From assembly GCF_001013475.1 (NCBI RefSeq), contig NZ_JZEF01000002.1, positions 808,785 to 872,784 of the forward strand: a stretch of DNA of 64,000 bases. Reading direction: 5' to 3'. The translations under genes were made by a program, and so were the position numbers. Source of the stretch: Xanthomonas arboricola pv. juglandis. GTDB taxonomy: Bacteria; Pseudomonadota; Gammaproteobacteria; Xanthomonadales; Xanthomonadaceae. Below are positions 1-10,317 of this stretch, piece after piece. Positions within the stretch are counted from its first letter, which is position 1. The number at the start of each line of letters is the position of its first letter. The notes beneath the pieces were generated by a model that did not search any database, was not told the DNA's origin, and was given only the letters and a program-made list of their open reading frames with translations.

Positions 1-1797
1 GCAGCTGGCCGGCTTGGCTGAGGTGAACAGGCTCGAGGTCGCCCACTCGGGGTGATCCACGAACGGGTTGCGGTTGCCCTGGAAGCTGAAGATCACCTGG
101 TTGCGCGCCCGCTCGGCATCGTCCGGCGGGTCGGCCTGGTGCCAGGCCAGCAGCGTGGACAACAGGCCCATGTAGGCCGGCGAGGCCGAGGTCTGCACGA
201 TCTTGCTGCGGTCGTCGGTGAGCTCCAGGTCCGGCTCGGACTGCCCGGTGGCCGCGTCGGTACCGCCCTCGTAGCGGATTGCCATGTACATCACCGCACG
301 CGCCATGTCGCCCTTGCGCTTGCCCCACACCTCGAAGGTACCGCCGTTGCCGTCCGGGGTGCGCACCCAGTTGGAATTGCCCGGATAGCGCCCGCTGCCG
401 CCGCCACTGCCGTCATTGACCTCGGTGACCCGCTCGCCGCAGCTGCTGGTGCAGGCCGCATAGGGCTTGTTGCCGCGGTCGGCGTTGAAGGCGGTATCGG
501 TCAGATACAGCATGTGGGTATCGGTGTAGGGCGCATACGGCAACCCCTTGTCGCCGCTGGCGCTGCCAAAGCCCAGCGAATTGGGCCAGGTGTGCTCGCG
601 ATTGTAGGTCAGCCCGCTCCCGGTGCCGGCGCGGTCGCTGACCTTGGCGTAGCTGCGGTTGCGGTAGGCGTCCAGGATCCGGCCGCTGTTGTTGGGATCC
701 TCGTCGGCCATCTCCAGGATGGTCCAGGTGCTGGTGCCCGAGCCGCTGTACGGATAGACCGTGTGGCCCTTGATCACCGCATGTAGCGAACAGCGCAGCT
801 GGCTGGCATTGGCGGTGTTGACCCGCGAGTAGTAACCGGTGCCGCCGCCGCTGGCGGTGGCCACGGTGAAGGCGATCGACTGGTTGGCGGCCGGGCTCAG
901 CCCGCTGGCATCGCGGATGGCGCTGGCGGTGATCGCCAGGGTGCAGCGCTCGCCACCGACCAAGGCGGTGTTGGTGGACAGGCTGAAGCGGGTGCCGCTG
1001 GTCGGGTAGCTCAGCGCCACCGTGCCGGAGCTGGCGCAGCTCAGTGCGAAGGCGCCGCTGCTCAGCGTCACCGCCTCGCTGAAGCCCACGCTCAGGTCGC
1101 CGGCGCCGGGAAAGCCGGTCGCGCCCTGGGTCGGGGTGGTGCTGGTGATCGTCGGTGCCGCGCCGGTCTCGCCGCCACCGCCGCTGCCGTTGAAGCTCTG
1201 GCCGCGGTTGCACGCGCCAAAGGTCTGCGCCGACGAGCCGGCCCAGCTGAAGTTGGCCGCGCTGCTGCCGGTGCCGGTCAGTTGCAGCGAACTGCCGACC
1301 GCGCTGCTGTTGCTCTCGCTGACCGGCAGGTTCTGGCTGGTGATGCCGGCGGCGGGCCCGCCGCTGGCGGTGATGGCGCCTTCGTAACTGAGGAACTGCA
1401 CCAACTGGCCGTTGGGGTCGACCAGCGCCACGCCGTCGTTGGGCCCGTTCTGCACGCCGTTGCTGGCGTAGCCGACCGTGGCCACGCGCACCTGGCTGCC
1501 GCAGCTGACCAGGCTGCCGGCCGGCACCGCCGTATTGGCGTAGACCGTCGCCGCGCCCGGTGTGCTGCCGTTGTACAGATAGATGCGGTAGCCGCTCAGC
1601 GATTCGCCGGCGGTGGCCACCACTTCCACTCCTTCGCCGCTGTCGCCGGAGGCGCCTGCGTCGTCGTAATGCAGTTCGTTGATGAACACCGCCGCGTGGG
1701 CGGTGGGCACGGCCAGCGCGAGCGCACAGGCCAGGGGAAGCGTGCAGCTGGGGGACCAGCGCAAGGGGAAAACACGGGCGGGGGACGGCAACCTCAT
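1..1797 (-). CDS. Secreted endonuclease I family nuclease with lamin-tail-like and Ig-like modules (C-terminus cut off by window edge)
   Basis: Frame read from ATG at 1797 is open for 599 codons to the window edge, so the C-terminus is missing. Residues 1 to about 30 are a signal peptide (hydrophobic core then PTAHA). A lamin-tail-like beta module follows (VFINELHYDD, about 31-150), then an Ig-like module (about 215-310, starting APTITSTTPTQGA), then an endonuclease I domain from about 330. Its core motif NREHTWPNSLGFG lies near residues 399-411 and GNRNPFVDHPEWA is near the edge; both are typical of EndA/NucM-type nonspecific nucleases. The likely role is export and degradation of extracellular DNA or RNA. 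It is transcribed away from groES, with about 430 bp between the two starts. Family assignment is secure; export by the type II system is inference. Confidence 0.85.
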   Translation of the reverse strand, partial: MRLPSPARVFPLRWSPSCTLPLACALALAVPTAHAAVFINELHYDDAGASGDSGEGVEVVATAGESLSGYRIYLYNGSTPGAATVYANTAVPAGSLVSCGSQVRVATVGYASNGVQNGPNDGVALVDPNGQLVQFLSYEGAITASGGPAAGITSQNLPVSESNSSAVGSSLQLTGTGSSAANFSWAGSSAQTFGACNRGQSFNGSGGGGETGAAPTITSTTPTQGATGFPGAGDLSVGFSEAVTLSSGAFALSCASSGTVALSYPTSGTRFSLSTNTALVGGERCTLAITASAIRDASGLSPAANQSIAFTVATASGGGTGYYSRVNTANASQLRCSLHAVIKGHTVYPYSGSGTSTWTILEMADEDPNNSGRILDAYRNRSYAKVSDRAGTGSGLTYNREHTWPNSLGFGSASGDKGLPYAPYTDTHMLYLTDTAFNADRGNKPYAACTSSCGERVTEVNDGSGGGSGRYPGNSNWVRTPDGNGGTFEVWGKRKGDMARAVMYMAIRYEGGTDAATGQSEPDLELTDDRSKIVQTSASPAYMGLLSTLLAWHQADPPDDAERARNQVIFSFQGNRNPFVDHPEWATSSLFTSAKPASC

Positions 1798-2082
1798 CGA
1801 CAGCTCCTTGTGATCGGGGAATGCGTGGCCGACTGTAAAACGTGCGCATGACAATCGGTGGAACCTGGTTCCATTTTTAGAGCGGTTGCTCCGGCGACTG
1901 CTCGGTGCGCACTGCCCGGCGTGCCAGTGGCTCGGTAGCCGGTCTCAGGCGCAGCTGGCGATTGCGCAGCCCGGTTCCCACCCGGCTGTCGGTCGCCAGC
2001 GGTCGTACTGCTTGCCAGGTCGTGTCGGCCGCGTCGTGGCCCTGGCACGGAACTGCCCGGCGAAAATTTTTTGCCCCCAGCC

Positions 2083-2110
2083 CTTGAAAGCTGGCCACAC
2101 AGCACAATCT
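2083..2110 (+). promoter_or_regulatory. Sigma32-like heat-shock promoter of groESL
   Basis: CTTGAAA at 2083-2089 matches the sigma32 -35 consensus exactly. After 13 bp comes CACAATCT (2103-2110), a partial match to CCCCATNT. It lies just upstream of the CIRCE-like operator. Assignment rests on consensus match and position only. Confidence 0.5.
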
Positions 2111-2152
2111 CTGGCCCGCACCCGCTCTGTCGGGTTTTTTCCGCGCGCTGTG

Positions 2153-2179
2153 CTGGCAGTCGTCACATACGAGTGCTAA
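2153..2179 (+). promoter_or_regulatory. Degenerate CIRCE operator (HrcA site) of groESL
   Basis: The right arm GAGTGCTAA (2171-2179) is the perfect CIRCE half-site. With the canonical 9-bp spacer, the left arm is CTGGCAGTC (2153-2161), which matches 6 of 9 positions of TTAGCACTC. CIRCE binds the repressor HrcA in many bacteria; the position upstream of groES is the expected one. Confidence 0.7.
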
Positions 2180-2229
2180 CATCGCCGATAATTTCCAGAC
2201 CAATCAATCACTTAAGAGGGTCTTTCTCT

Positions 2230-2517
2230 ATGAGCATCAAGCCGCTTCACGACCGCGTTGTAGTCAAGCCGATCGAAGCCGACGAAGTTTCCGCCGGCGG
2301 CATCGTGATCCCGGACTCCGCCAAGGAAAAGTCCACCAAGGGTGAAGTCGTCGCCATCGGCGCCGGCAAGCCCCTGGACAACGGCAGCCTGCGCGCGCCG
2401 GTGGTCAAGGTCGGCGACAAGGTCATCTACGGCCAGTACGCCGGCAGCAGCTACAAGTCCGAAGGCGTCGAGTACAAGGTGCTGCGCGAAGACGACATCC
2501 TGGCGGTCATCGGCTGA
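2230..2517 (+). CDS. groES: Co-chaperonin GroES
   Basis: 95 residues, the normal GroES length. It opens [13 protein letters not shown] and has the mobile-loop sequence [13 protein letters not shown] (about 17-29). It forms the heptameric lid of the GroEL chamber in the cytoplasm. The ATG at 2230 has AGAGGG upstream (2215-2220). The gene is first in the groESL operon, behind the sigma32-like promoter and CIRCE, so heat-shock and HrcA control are expected. Confidence 0.98.
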
Positions 2518-2547
2518 TCAGGCGCTATGCGCCGGGAATCGGGAGTT

Positions 2548-4305
<1,758 letters not shown>

Positions 4306-4338
4306 TCCACGCCACTTCGGCTGTTGCAGCAAAAAGGA

Positions 4339-4364
4339 CCCCGCCGAAAGGCGGGGTTTTTTTT
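4339..4364 (+). terminator. Rho-independent terminator of groESL
   Basis: CCCCGCC (4339-4345), loop GAAA, GGCGGGG (4350-4356), then eight T (4357-4364). It also separates groEL from the convergent effector gene. Confidence 0.93.
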
Positions 4365-4423
4365 GCGCGTCACCCACGCTTGCGCATGCACGCGGCGGTT
4401 GCCGATGACCGGCGCTCGTCCCG

Positions 4424-6541
4424 TCAGGACGAAGGCGCTGTGCTGGTTGCGGCCTGATCCGGCGACCGATGCGCGTGCGCAGGCGAGCGTTGCTCAGGCG
4501 ATGCACTGGCTGCGGCCAACGCGGCGGCATCGTTCGTCTCCTCGATATCGGCGATATCGTCGATCTCGGTGATCGTGACGCTGCTGCTGGGTGTGGTCTG
4601 CGCCTGCGCGCCGGCGTCCTCGATGACCTGCAGGGCGATATCGCCGACCCGCTGCGCGTACTCCTGCGCATGTTCCGGCGACAGGCTTTGCACATATCTG
4701 GCGGTGTCTTGCACGTTCTGGATGAGTTCCTCGGGCGAGGACGGCATGCGGGTTGCGAGCGCGGTACCGTCGGGCCCCCTGAGCACACGCATGATCTGAC
4801 CGCCGCCCCAGTTCATCGCCAGTTCCGCGCCACGCGCCATGGGGCCCGGCATGCTCATCGACATCAGCGACATGATCGCGCCGGCGTAGTAGGGCGATGC
4901 CGACGAGGCTTCGATCAGACTCTTGTCTGCGAAGGTCTTGGACAGTTTCTCCACGCCCAGTGCCAGCGCCATGACCAAGCTGCCGGAGCACATGGCCTTG
5001 AAGCGTTCCATGGCGTCCTGACGGGTCGCATGTGCGTTTGCCGCCGACTGCATCATCACCGCCGTCACCACGACGGAGTCGGCCAACAGATCCACCGTGC
5101 CGATCCGATCCGGTTGGATCAGGTAGACCGTCAGCCCGGTCACTCCGGCCCCCAGCAATGCCAATGCCAATTTGGGGGCGATGTCGTGATTGGTCACCTG
5201 GCGCGGGATGGTGGCTGGCCCGTCCTGGTCCACTTGCAGTGCAGTGCTCAGGCGCTTGCTGCATTGGTCCAGCGTCTGCAGCAGGTGCGTGCACTGGGCA
5301 TTGAGCGTGCGGGTGAGCTCGCGCCCCTGGCTTGGGTCGGTGAAGTCCCGACGCGCCTGTTGAAACGCTTCCCGGCCGCTCTCCAGAGCGGCGGTGATCT
5401 CGTTGAGTTGCGTGCGTAGTTGCGCGCTGATCTGGCCGGGCGTCAGGCGTGCACGCAATCGCTGCGCCTGGCTCTGAAAACCGGCGCTTTCTGCCATGCC
5501 GGCGCCCAGATGCGACAGCTTGTGCTGCAGTCGATTGCCAAGCACGTTGAGGCTGTTCCAGAGGAAGGGCGTCAGCACCATCGCCGCGCACGCCGTCGAT
5601 GCGGCCGCGGCAAATCCCAGGTTGTTTTCCACTGTTTCGGCCTGGTGTCGCATGGAGGGAGTGCCGAACTTCTTGGGCAGTTCGGTGGTGAGAAACAATC
5701 CGTTGAGCAGGACGGAATAGAAGTGCATTTCGTTGGCGTCGCGCCCCAGCTGCCCGCCCATCAGCGGGAACGGTAGCCCGTCGGAGGTGGGGCGCAGCGC
5801 AGATGCCGAGAGCGTCATCACGCCCTTGGTTGCCGCGGCGATGGAATAGGCGAAGGTCTTGGCCTGGTTGCCCAGCAACGGACTGGGGACCAGCAGGGGC
5901 CAGAGATTGACCAGGTTGGCAAGCGACTTCAGCGCCCGCCCGGTCGCGGGTGTGCCGTGCTCCAGCGGCTGCAGCGCGTCTTCCACGGCCTTGATGTCGC
6001 CGAGCAATTGTTGACGGAAGCGTGCTTCCAGGCCGGTTGCCGCTTCGATGGCGTCGCGCAGCTGCGTGATCTGCTGGCGGCACGCGGCCAGAGTGTGCGG
6101 GGCGCTCTGTTCCGGGTCGCTGTGACGCACCATCTGCAGGAATGCCGGATCGTCCGCATGGATCTGCAGCATGGTGCGCAGATCCGCCAGCGACCAGAGA
6201 TTGGAAGCCCCCTTCGAGACCGCTGCGTAAGCCTGCTGAACGCCGCTTGCCAATGCAGCGTTTGCGCGTGCGGCAAGTGTTGCGGCGGTGGACGGGCCGG
6301 AGGCGCGTTCGGGTGAGTGGGCCTGCGGTTCAGGGTCGTGCGAGGGCACCGGCGAAGCGCCGCGCTCGGAGTCGGCGCTGGAGGCGCCCGAACGGCTGCG
6401 CGGAGTGAGCGCCGCCAGGCTGGGGGGGAGCGGCGTTTGCGTCGGCGATGTGGCGTCGGCGAGGGGGGCGTTGTTGGTATGGATGTCGTGCAATGGCGCC
6501 AGAGAAGAGGGGCCTGCGGTTTGCTGTTTCTTGATCTCCAT
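4424..6541 (-). CDS. xopX: XopX-like type III effector
   Basis: 705 residues from ATG 6541, which has AAGGA eight to twelve bases upstream; an in-frame start 20 codons earlier has no ribosome binding site. The N-terminus MEIKKQQTAGPSS is followed by about 80 Ser/Pro/Ala-rich residues, typical of a type III secretion signal region. Two or more hydrophobic stretches lie in the middle (LALALLGAGVTGLTVYLI). I recognise the N-terminus and the position beside groEL as those of the conserved Xanthomonas effector XopX. The protein is translocated into plant cells; its biochemical activity is not evident from sequence. No perfect TTCGC-N15-TTCGC PIP box was seen upstream. Confidence 0.75.
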   Translation of the reverse strand: MEIKKQQTAGPSSLAPLHDIHTNNAPLADATSPTQTPLPPSLAALTPRSRSGASSADSERGASPVPSHDPEPQAHSPERASGPSTAATLAARANAALASGVQQAYAAVSKGASNLWSLADLRTMLQIHADDPAFLQMVRHSDPEQSAPHTLAACRQQITQLRDAIEAATGLEARFRQQLLGDIKAVEDALQPLEHGTPATGRALKSLANLVNLWPLLVPSPLLGNQAKTFAYSIAAATKGVMTLSASALRPTSDGLPFPLMGGQLGRDANEMHFYSVLLNGLFLTTELPKKFGTPSMRHQAETVENNLGFAAAASTACAAMVLTPFLWNSLNVLGNRLQHKLSHLGAGMAESAGFQSQAQRLRARLTPGQISAQLRTQLNEITAALESGREAFQQARRDFTDPSQGRELTRTLNAQCTHLLQTLDQCSKRLSTALQVDQDGPATIPRQVTNHDIAPKLALALLGAGVTGLTVYLIQPDRIGTVDLLADSVVVTAVMMQSAANAHATRQDAMERFKAMCSGSLVMALALGVEKLSKTFADKSLIEASSASPYYAGAIMSLMSMSMPGPMARGAELAMNWGGGQIMRVLRGPDGTALATRMPSSPEELIQNVQDTARYVQSLSPEHAQEYAQRVGDIALQVIEDAGAQAQTTPSSSVTITEIDDIADIEETNDAAALAAASASPEQRSPAHAHRSPDQAATSTAPSS

Positions 6542-6964
6542 GGTGGGTTTCCTTGATGAGGGGGAGCGGCCAGCGCGTACTGGCTGGCTCGCCTGCATCA
6601 TTCGAACAAGCCTGCCCGGCCGGCCTAATCCGATGCGAACTACTGCGTTGCAGGAAGAACCAACCGGGCAGAACTATGGCAACTTGTGATCGCATGACCT
6701 GTTGCCGGCTGCGCAGGGTCGAGTGCGCTGGGCGCGCAACAATCGCGGTGGGGGCAGCCCCAGCCTGCCGGATCGTCGATCGCCGTCACACTCCATGACC
6801 GCCTGTTGACACCGATGTCATCGCAGCCTTAGCGTCGCTGGGCAGGCGCTTGCGCCGAATGGTCGGGGGGCCATCGGACAGGGGGCGGCGATGCGGTGCA
6901 TCGCTCGCAGGCGTCGTTGCAGTGGAACGCCACGCCGGCCATGCCGGCCTCTTCCGGGGATCTT
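6542..6964. other. Divergent intergenic region between xopX and a TonB-dependent receptor
   Basis: About 420 bp must hold promoters for both flanking genes. I saw no palindromic operator, PIP box or RNA gene in it. Confidence 0.6.
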
Positions 6965-9856
6965 ATGAACTGCCGCAGTCATCGCCTTGCCTTGTCGATT
7001 TCCTTGTCCCTCGCCCTGACCGCCGCCATCGCACCGTCGGCGGCGGCCCAGCAGGCCGAGCCGGAGCAACCGCGCGCCACCTCCACCCTGGACGCGGTCA
7101 GCGTCACCGGCTCGCGCATCAAGCGCGCGCAGGTCGAAGGCGCGCAACCGGTGGTCACCATCTCCGCGCAGCAGATCCAGCAGGAGGGCTTTGCCACCGT
7201 CTGCGACGTGCTCAACAGCATGAACCAGCAGGGCTCGGTGGAGGCCGATACGCAATGGGGCTCGCATACGCCCAACGCCTCGCCGATCAACCTGCGCGAC
7301 CTCGGGCCGGGCCGCACCCTGCTGCTGGTCAACGGCCACCGCGTGGCCGACTACCCGCTGCCCTACGGCGGCGAGAGCAACTTTTCCAACTACAGCAACA
7401 TCCCGTCCGCGGCAGTGGAGCGCATCGACATCCTGACCGGCGGCGCCTCGGCGATCTACGGCTCGGACGCGGTGGCCGGCGTGGTCAACGTGATCCTCAA
7501 GCGCGATTACCAGGGCGACCAGGTGCGGCTGCGCGGCGGCACTGCCACCGAAGGCGGCCGCGACAGCTTCGACGTGTCCTGGGCCGGCGGGCGCACCGGC
7601 GAAAACTGGAGCCTGACCTACGCGCTGCAGGCCACCCGCCGCGATCCGTTGAGCGGGCGCGATCGCCCCGAGATGGACGATTCCGACGACATGGCCTATT
7701 CCAACTGGACCGGGCAGAACCGCCGCTACGGCTTCAACCCGTTCACCGGCCTGAGTCTGGTCGATGCCAACACCAACGAACGCCTCGCACCGCCCGCCGG
7801 CACTTGCGCGCGCTTCGGCGGCGAGTTCATCGACGGGCAGCGGCTGAGCTACAACCAGAACACCGGGGTGGTCACCAACGCCGGCGATTACTGCGGCGTG
7901 GCGCGCGACTACGGCGACTGGGGGCTGGTCACCGGCAGCGAGGACTACTCGGCGTATCTCTACGGCACCTGGAAGTTCGGCGAGCACACCGAAGCCTGGG
8001 CCACGCTGTCGGCCAACCGCAGTATCGGCCGCTGGACCTACGACCCGCCGTACGTGTATCTGGGCCCGTTCCAGGACGTCGACACCGGCCGCTCGCTGTA
8101 TGCGATCCGGCAGCTCACCCGGCGCGAGGCCGGTGGCTGGGACCGGCTGGCCAACTACAACAAGGAGCAGTCCTGGGACCTGAGCGCCGGCTTGCGTGGC
8201 GTGTGGGCCGACCGCTTCGACTGGGAGCTGAGCGTGGGCCGCTCGCGCTACACGGTGGACGAATACGTGCGCACCGTGGATACCGCCCGCGCCACCGATT
8301 ATTTCCTCGGCAGCCCCACCGGCACCGCCGCCGACGGCACGCCGATCTATGCGATCAACCAGGCGCGCCTGTATGCGCCGCTGTCCTCGAGCGAGTACGA
8401 CGAGCTGGTCGCCAAATCGCATAACTCGGCGTATTCGTGGGTGAACCAGGCCAGCTTCAGCCTGAGCGGCGATCTGGTGCAGGGCTGGGCCGGGCCGATC
8501 CGCTTCGCCACCGTGGCCGAAGTCGCCAAGCAAGGCTACCAGCTGTCGCCCGACCCCTGCGCCAACGAGTGCTATCCGGTCGATGTGGTGGACAGTGGCG
8601 GCGGCGAGCGCATGCGCAGTTCGGCCGGGCTGGAATTGCAGATTCCGCTGCTGTCGACGCTGAGCGCCAATGTCGCCGGCCGCTACGATCGCTACGGCAG
8701 TTATCGCTCTTCGGCGGCGATTCCGACCGATGTCGGCACCCAAAGCGACACCACCTGGAGCGCGGGTCTGGAATGGCGCCCGGTCGAGAGCCTGTTGGTG
8801 CGCAGCACGCTGGCCACCAGCTTCCGCGCGCCGGACATGCATTACGTGCTCGGCGAACCCAGCTCCACCAACCAGACCGTGATCGACCAATACCGCTGCA
8901 TCGCCACCGGTGCGTATCTCACCGGCGGCTGCAACGACGAGAACAGCAACATCTACTACACCGTGGACGTGAACCGTCGCGGCACGCCGGATCTGCGCTT
9001 GGAAACCGGCCGCTCGTTCACTGGCGGGGTGGTGTGGGACATCGTGCAGGGCCTGTCGCTGAGTGTGGATTACTACCGCATCGAGCTGGAGGAAATGATC
9101 AAGGATCTGGACCGCGACGAGATCCTCTCGGCCGAAGCCGGCTGCCGCACCGGCACCACCATCAGCGGCGGCGCCTGGAACAATCCCGGCGGCGCCGGCT
9201 ACTGCGACACCATCACCTCGGGCGTGTTGCGCAATGCCGACGGCACCATCGCCAGCATCGAGCGCGGCCCGATCAACCTGGCGCAGATGGAAACCTCCGG
9301 CATTGACGCCTCGCTGAAATACCGGCTTGCCACGGCGGGTTGGGGGAATTTCCAGTTGTCGCTGGACTACAACAACCTGCTGGCCTATCGCGAGCAGATC
9401 TACCGCACCGACAGCGATGAAAACCGTCGCGACGAACGCGTGCGCAGCCGTGTGCGGGGCAGCGTGCATTGGGACAACGGCGGCGCCTGGGACTGGACGG
9501 TGTACTTCCGCCGGCTCGGCTCCATGCGCGCGGTCAACTGGGGCACCTGCGAGCGCTTCGATGACGGCTACCAACCCAGTGCCTCGGACGCATGCGTGGT
9601 CACCGACACCGCCAACGTGCATCTGGGCGAGAGCAGCAAGCGCTACTTCGGCCGCGTCGGCCCGGCGATCTACTGGAACCTCAGCACCGGCTACAGGATC
9701 ACCGACCACGCCAAGGTCAACTTCTACGTCAACAACGTGTTCAACGAAGTGGGCTACGAGAACAAGGAGCGCTTCTACGGTTACGGCTTCTACAACACCA
9801 CCTTGTTCAACCCGATCGGCCGTGAAGTGGCGGCGGAATATGTGTTTACGTTCTGA
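6965..9856 (+). CDS. TonB-dependent outer-membrane receptor
   Basis: 963 residues from ATG 6965 (GGGGA just upstream); the open frame extends 23 codons further but without a signal peptide. Residues 1-30 are a signal peptide (LALSISLSLALTAAIAPS, ending AAAQQ). The plug domain holds VTGSRIKRAQVEGAQPVVTI, LRDLGPGRTLLLVNGHR and ERIDILTGGASAIYGSDAVA (roughly residues 35-180). A long beta-barrel follows, ending AEYVFTF with the terminal Phe used for outer-membrane assembly. It resembles the Xanthomonas/Caulobacter receptor family without an STN domain. It imports a ligand driven by TonB-ExbBD; the ligand is unknown and no adjacent catabolic genes suggest one. Confidence 0.9.
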   Translation: MNCRSHRLALSISLSLALTAAIAPSAAAQQAEPEQPRATSTLDAVSVTGSRIKRAQVEGAQPVVTISAQQIQQEGFATVCDVLNSMNQQGSVEADTQWGSHTPNASPINLRDLGPGRTLLLVNGHRVADYPLPYGGESNFSNYSNIPSAAVERIDILTGGASAIYGSDAVAGVVNVILKRDYQGDQVRLRGGTATEGGRDSFDVSWAGGRTGENWSLTYALQATRRDPLSGRDRPEMDDSDDMAYSNWTGQNRRYGFNPFTGLSLVDANTNERLAPPAGTCARFGGEFIDGQRLSYNQNTGVVTNAGDYCGVARDYGDWGLVTGSEDYSAYLYGTWKFGEHTEAWATLSANRSIGRWTYDPPYVYLGPFQDVDTGRSLYAIRQLTRREAGGWDRLANYNKEQSWDLSAGLRGVWADRFDWELSVGRSRYTVDEYVRTVDTARATDYFLGSPTGTAADGTPIYAINQARLYAPLSSSEYDELVAKSHNSAYSWVNQASFSLSGDLVQGWAGPIRFATVAEVAKQGYQLSPDPCANECYPVDVVDSGGGERMRSSAGLELQIPLLSTLSANVAGRYDRYGSYRSSAAIPTDVGTQSDTTWSAGLEWRPVESLLVRSTLATSFRAPDMHYVLGEPSSTNQTVIDQYRCIATGAYLTGGCNDENSNIYYTVDVNRRGTPDLRLETGRSFTGGVVWDIVQGLSLSVDYYRIELEEMIKDLDRDEILSAEAGCRTGTTISGGAWNNPGGAGYCDTITSGVLRNADGTIASIERGPINLAQMETSGIDASLKYRLATAGWGNFQLSLDYNNLLAYREQIYRTDSDENRRDERVRSRVRGSVHWDNGGAWDWTVYFRRLGSMRAVNWGTCERFDDGYQPSASDACVVTDTANVHLGESSKRYFGRVGPAIYWNLSTGYRITDHAKVNFYVNNVFNEVGYENKERFYGYGFYNTTLFNPIGREVAAEYVFTF

Positions 9857-10117
9857 TTGAAGGTGGTGGCCGCATCGCACGTCACGGCACAGCGCCGTGG
9901 CGTGCGATGCATCGTCGAAGGCACCTGCGCAGGCAAGCCGTGCCCGATCCCGGCTTGCCAATGCGCGCGTGGTAATGCCGCGCATCGGTTCGCCCAGCTT
10001 GTCGTGCGCCGCGGTGGTCGGCGCGACACATGCGGCCTGCAGGCACCCCGCGGGAGCACCGCTGCAACGTTCCGTTGCCGATGAAACAGTGGCAACGGCC
10101 AAACGTGCGTGGTATCA

Positions 10118-10210
10118 ATGCACTCAATGAACGCACCCCGCAGCCAGTTTTACTTTTGGTACTACGGTTTTCCGATGCCGCTGGCGAAGGACGGATTGCG
10201 CTCACCCTGA
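10118..10210 (+). CDS. Putative aromatic-amino-acid leader peptide of aroG
   Basis: A 30-codon frame from ATG 10118 (or 27 codons from ATG 10127) encodes a peptide with the run FYFWYYGF at codons 10148-10171: three Phe, three Tyr and one Trp in eight residues. It ends at TGA 10208-10210, 26 bases before a terminator hairpin and 108 before aroG, which makes aromatic amino acids. This is the arrangement of trpL/pheL-type leader peptides. No strong Shine-Dalgarno is visible before either ATG, so the start is uncertain. Confidence 0.75.
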   Translation: MHSMNAPRSQFYFWYYGFPMPLAKDGLRSP

Positions 10211-10265
10211 AGAAATCTTCAGCAGCATTCCCGAAAAGCCGCCAGCGCACACTGGCGGCTTTTTT
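10179..10265 (+). promoter_or_regulatory. Transcription attenuator upstream of aroG (antiterminator/terminator switch)
   Basis: Terminator: AGCCGCCAG (10237-10245), loop CGCACA, CTGGCGGCT (10252-10260), then a T run to 10265. Antiterminator: CGCTGGCG (10179-10186), inside the leader peptide gene just past the aromatic codons, is fully complementary to CGCCAGCG (10240-10247), the 5' arm of the terminator. A short upstream segment, AGCCAG (10142-10147), can pair with CTGGC (10181-10185) as the 1:2 hairpin. A ribosome stalled at the Phe/Tyr/Trp codons would mask segment 1, free segment 2 and prevent termination. Confidence 0.8.
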
Positions 10266-10317
10266 GTTGCCGCCGCGCCTGGCTCCCTGATGCAACACCG
10301 CCCACCGAGACACTGTT

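Noticed and set aside
6542..6700. PIP box for the XopX-like gene
   Set aside because: Only one GCGAA half-site (about 6636) was found; the second at 15-bp spacing is missing.
6818..10102. 1094-codon open frame on the minus strand
   Set aside because: Antisense to a clear TonB-dependent receptor; the product is low-complexity Ala/Gly/Arg/Val, a GC-rich shadow.
10030..10290. 86-codon frame before aroG as a gene
   Set aside because: It runs through the terminator hairpin and lacks family character; the aromatic leader is in a different frame.
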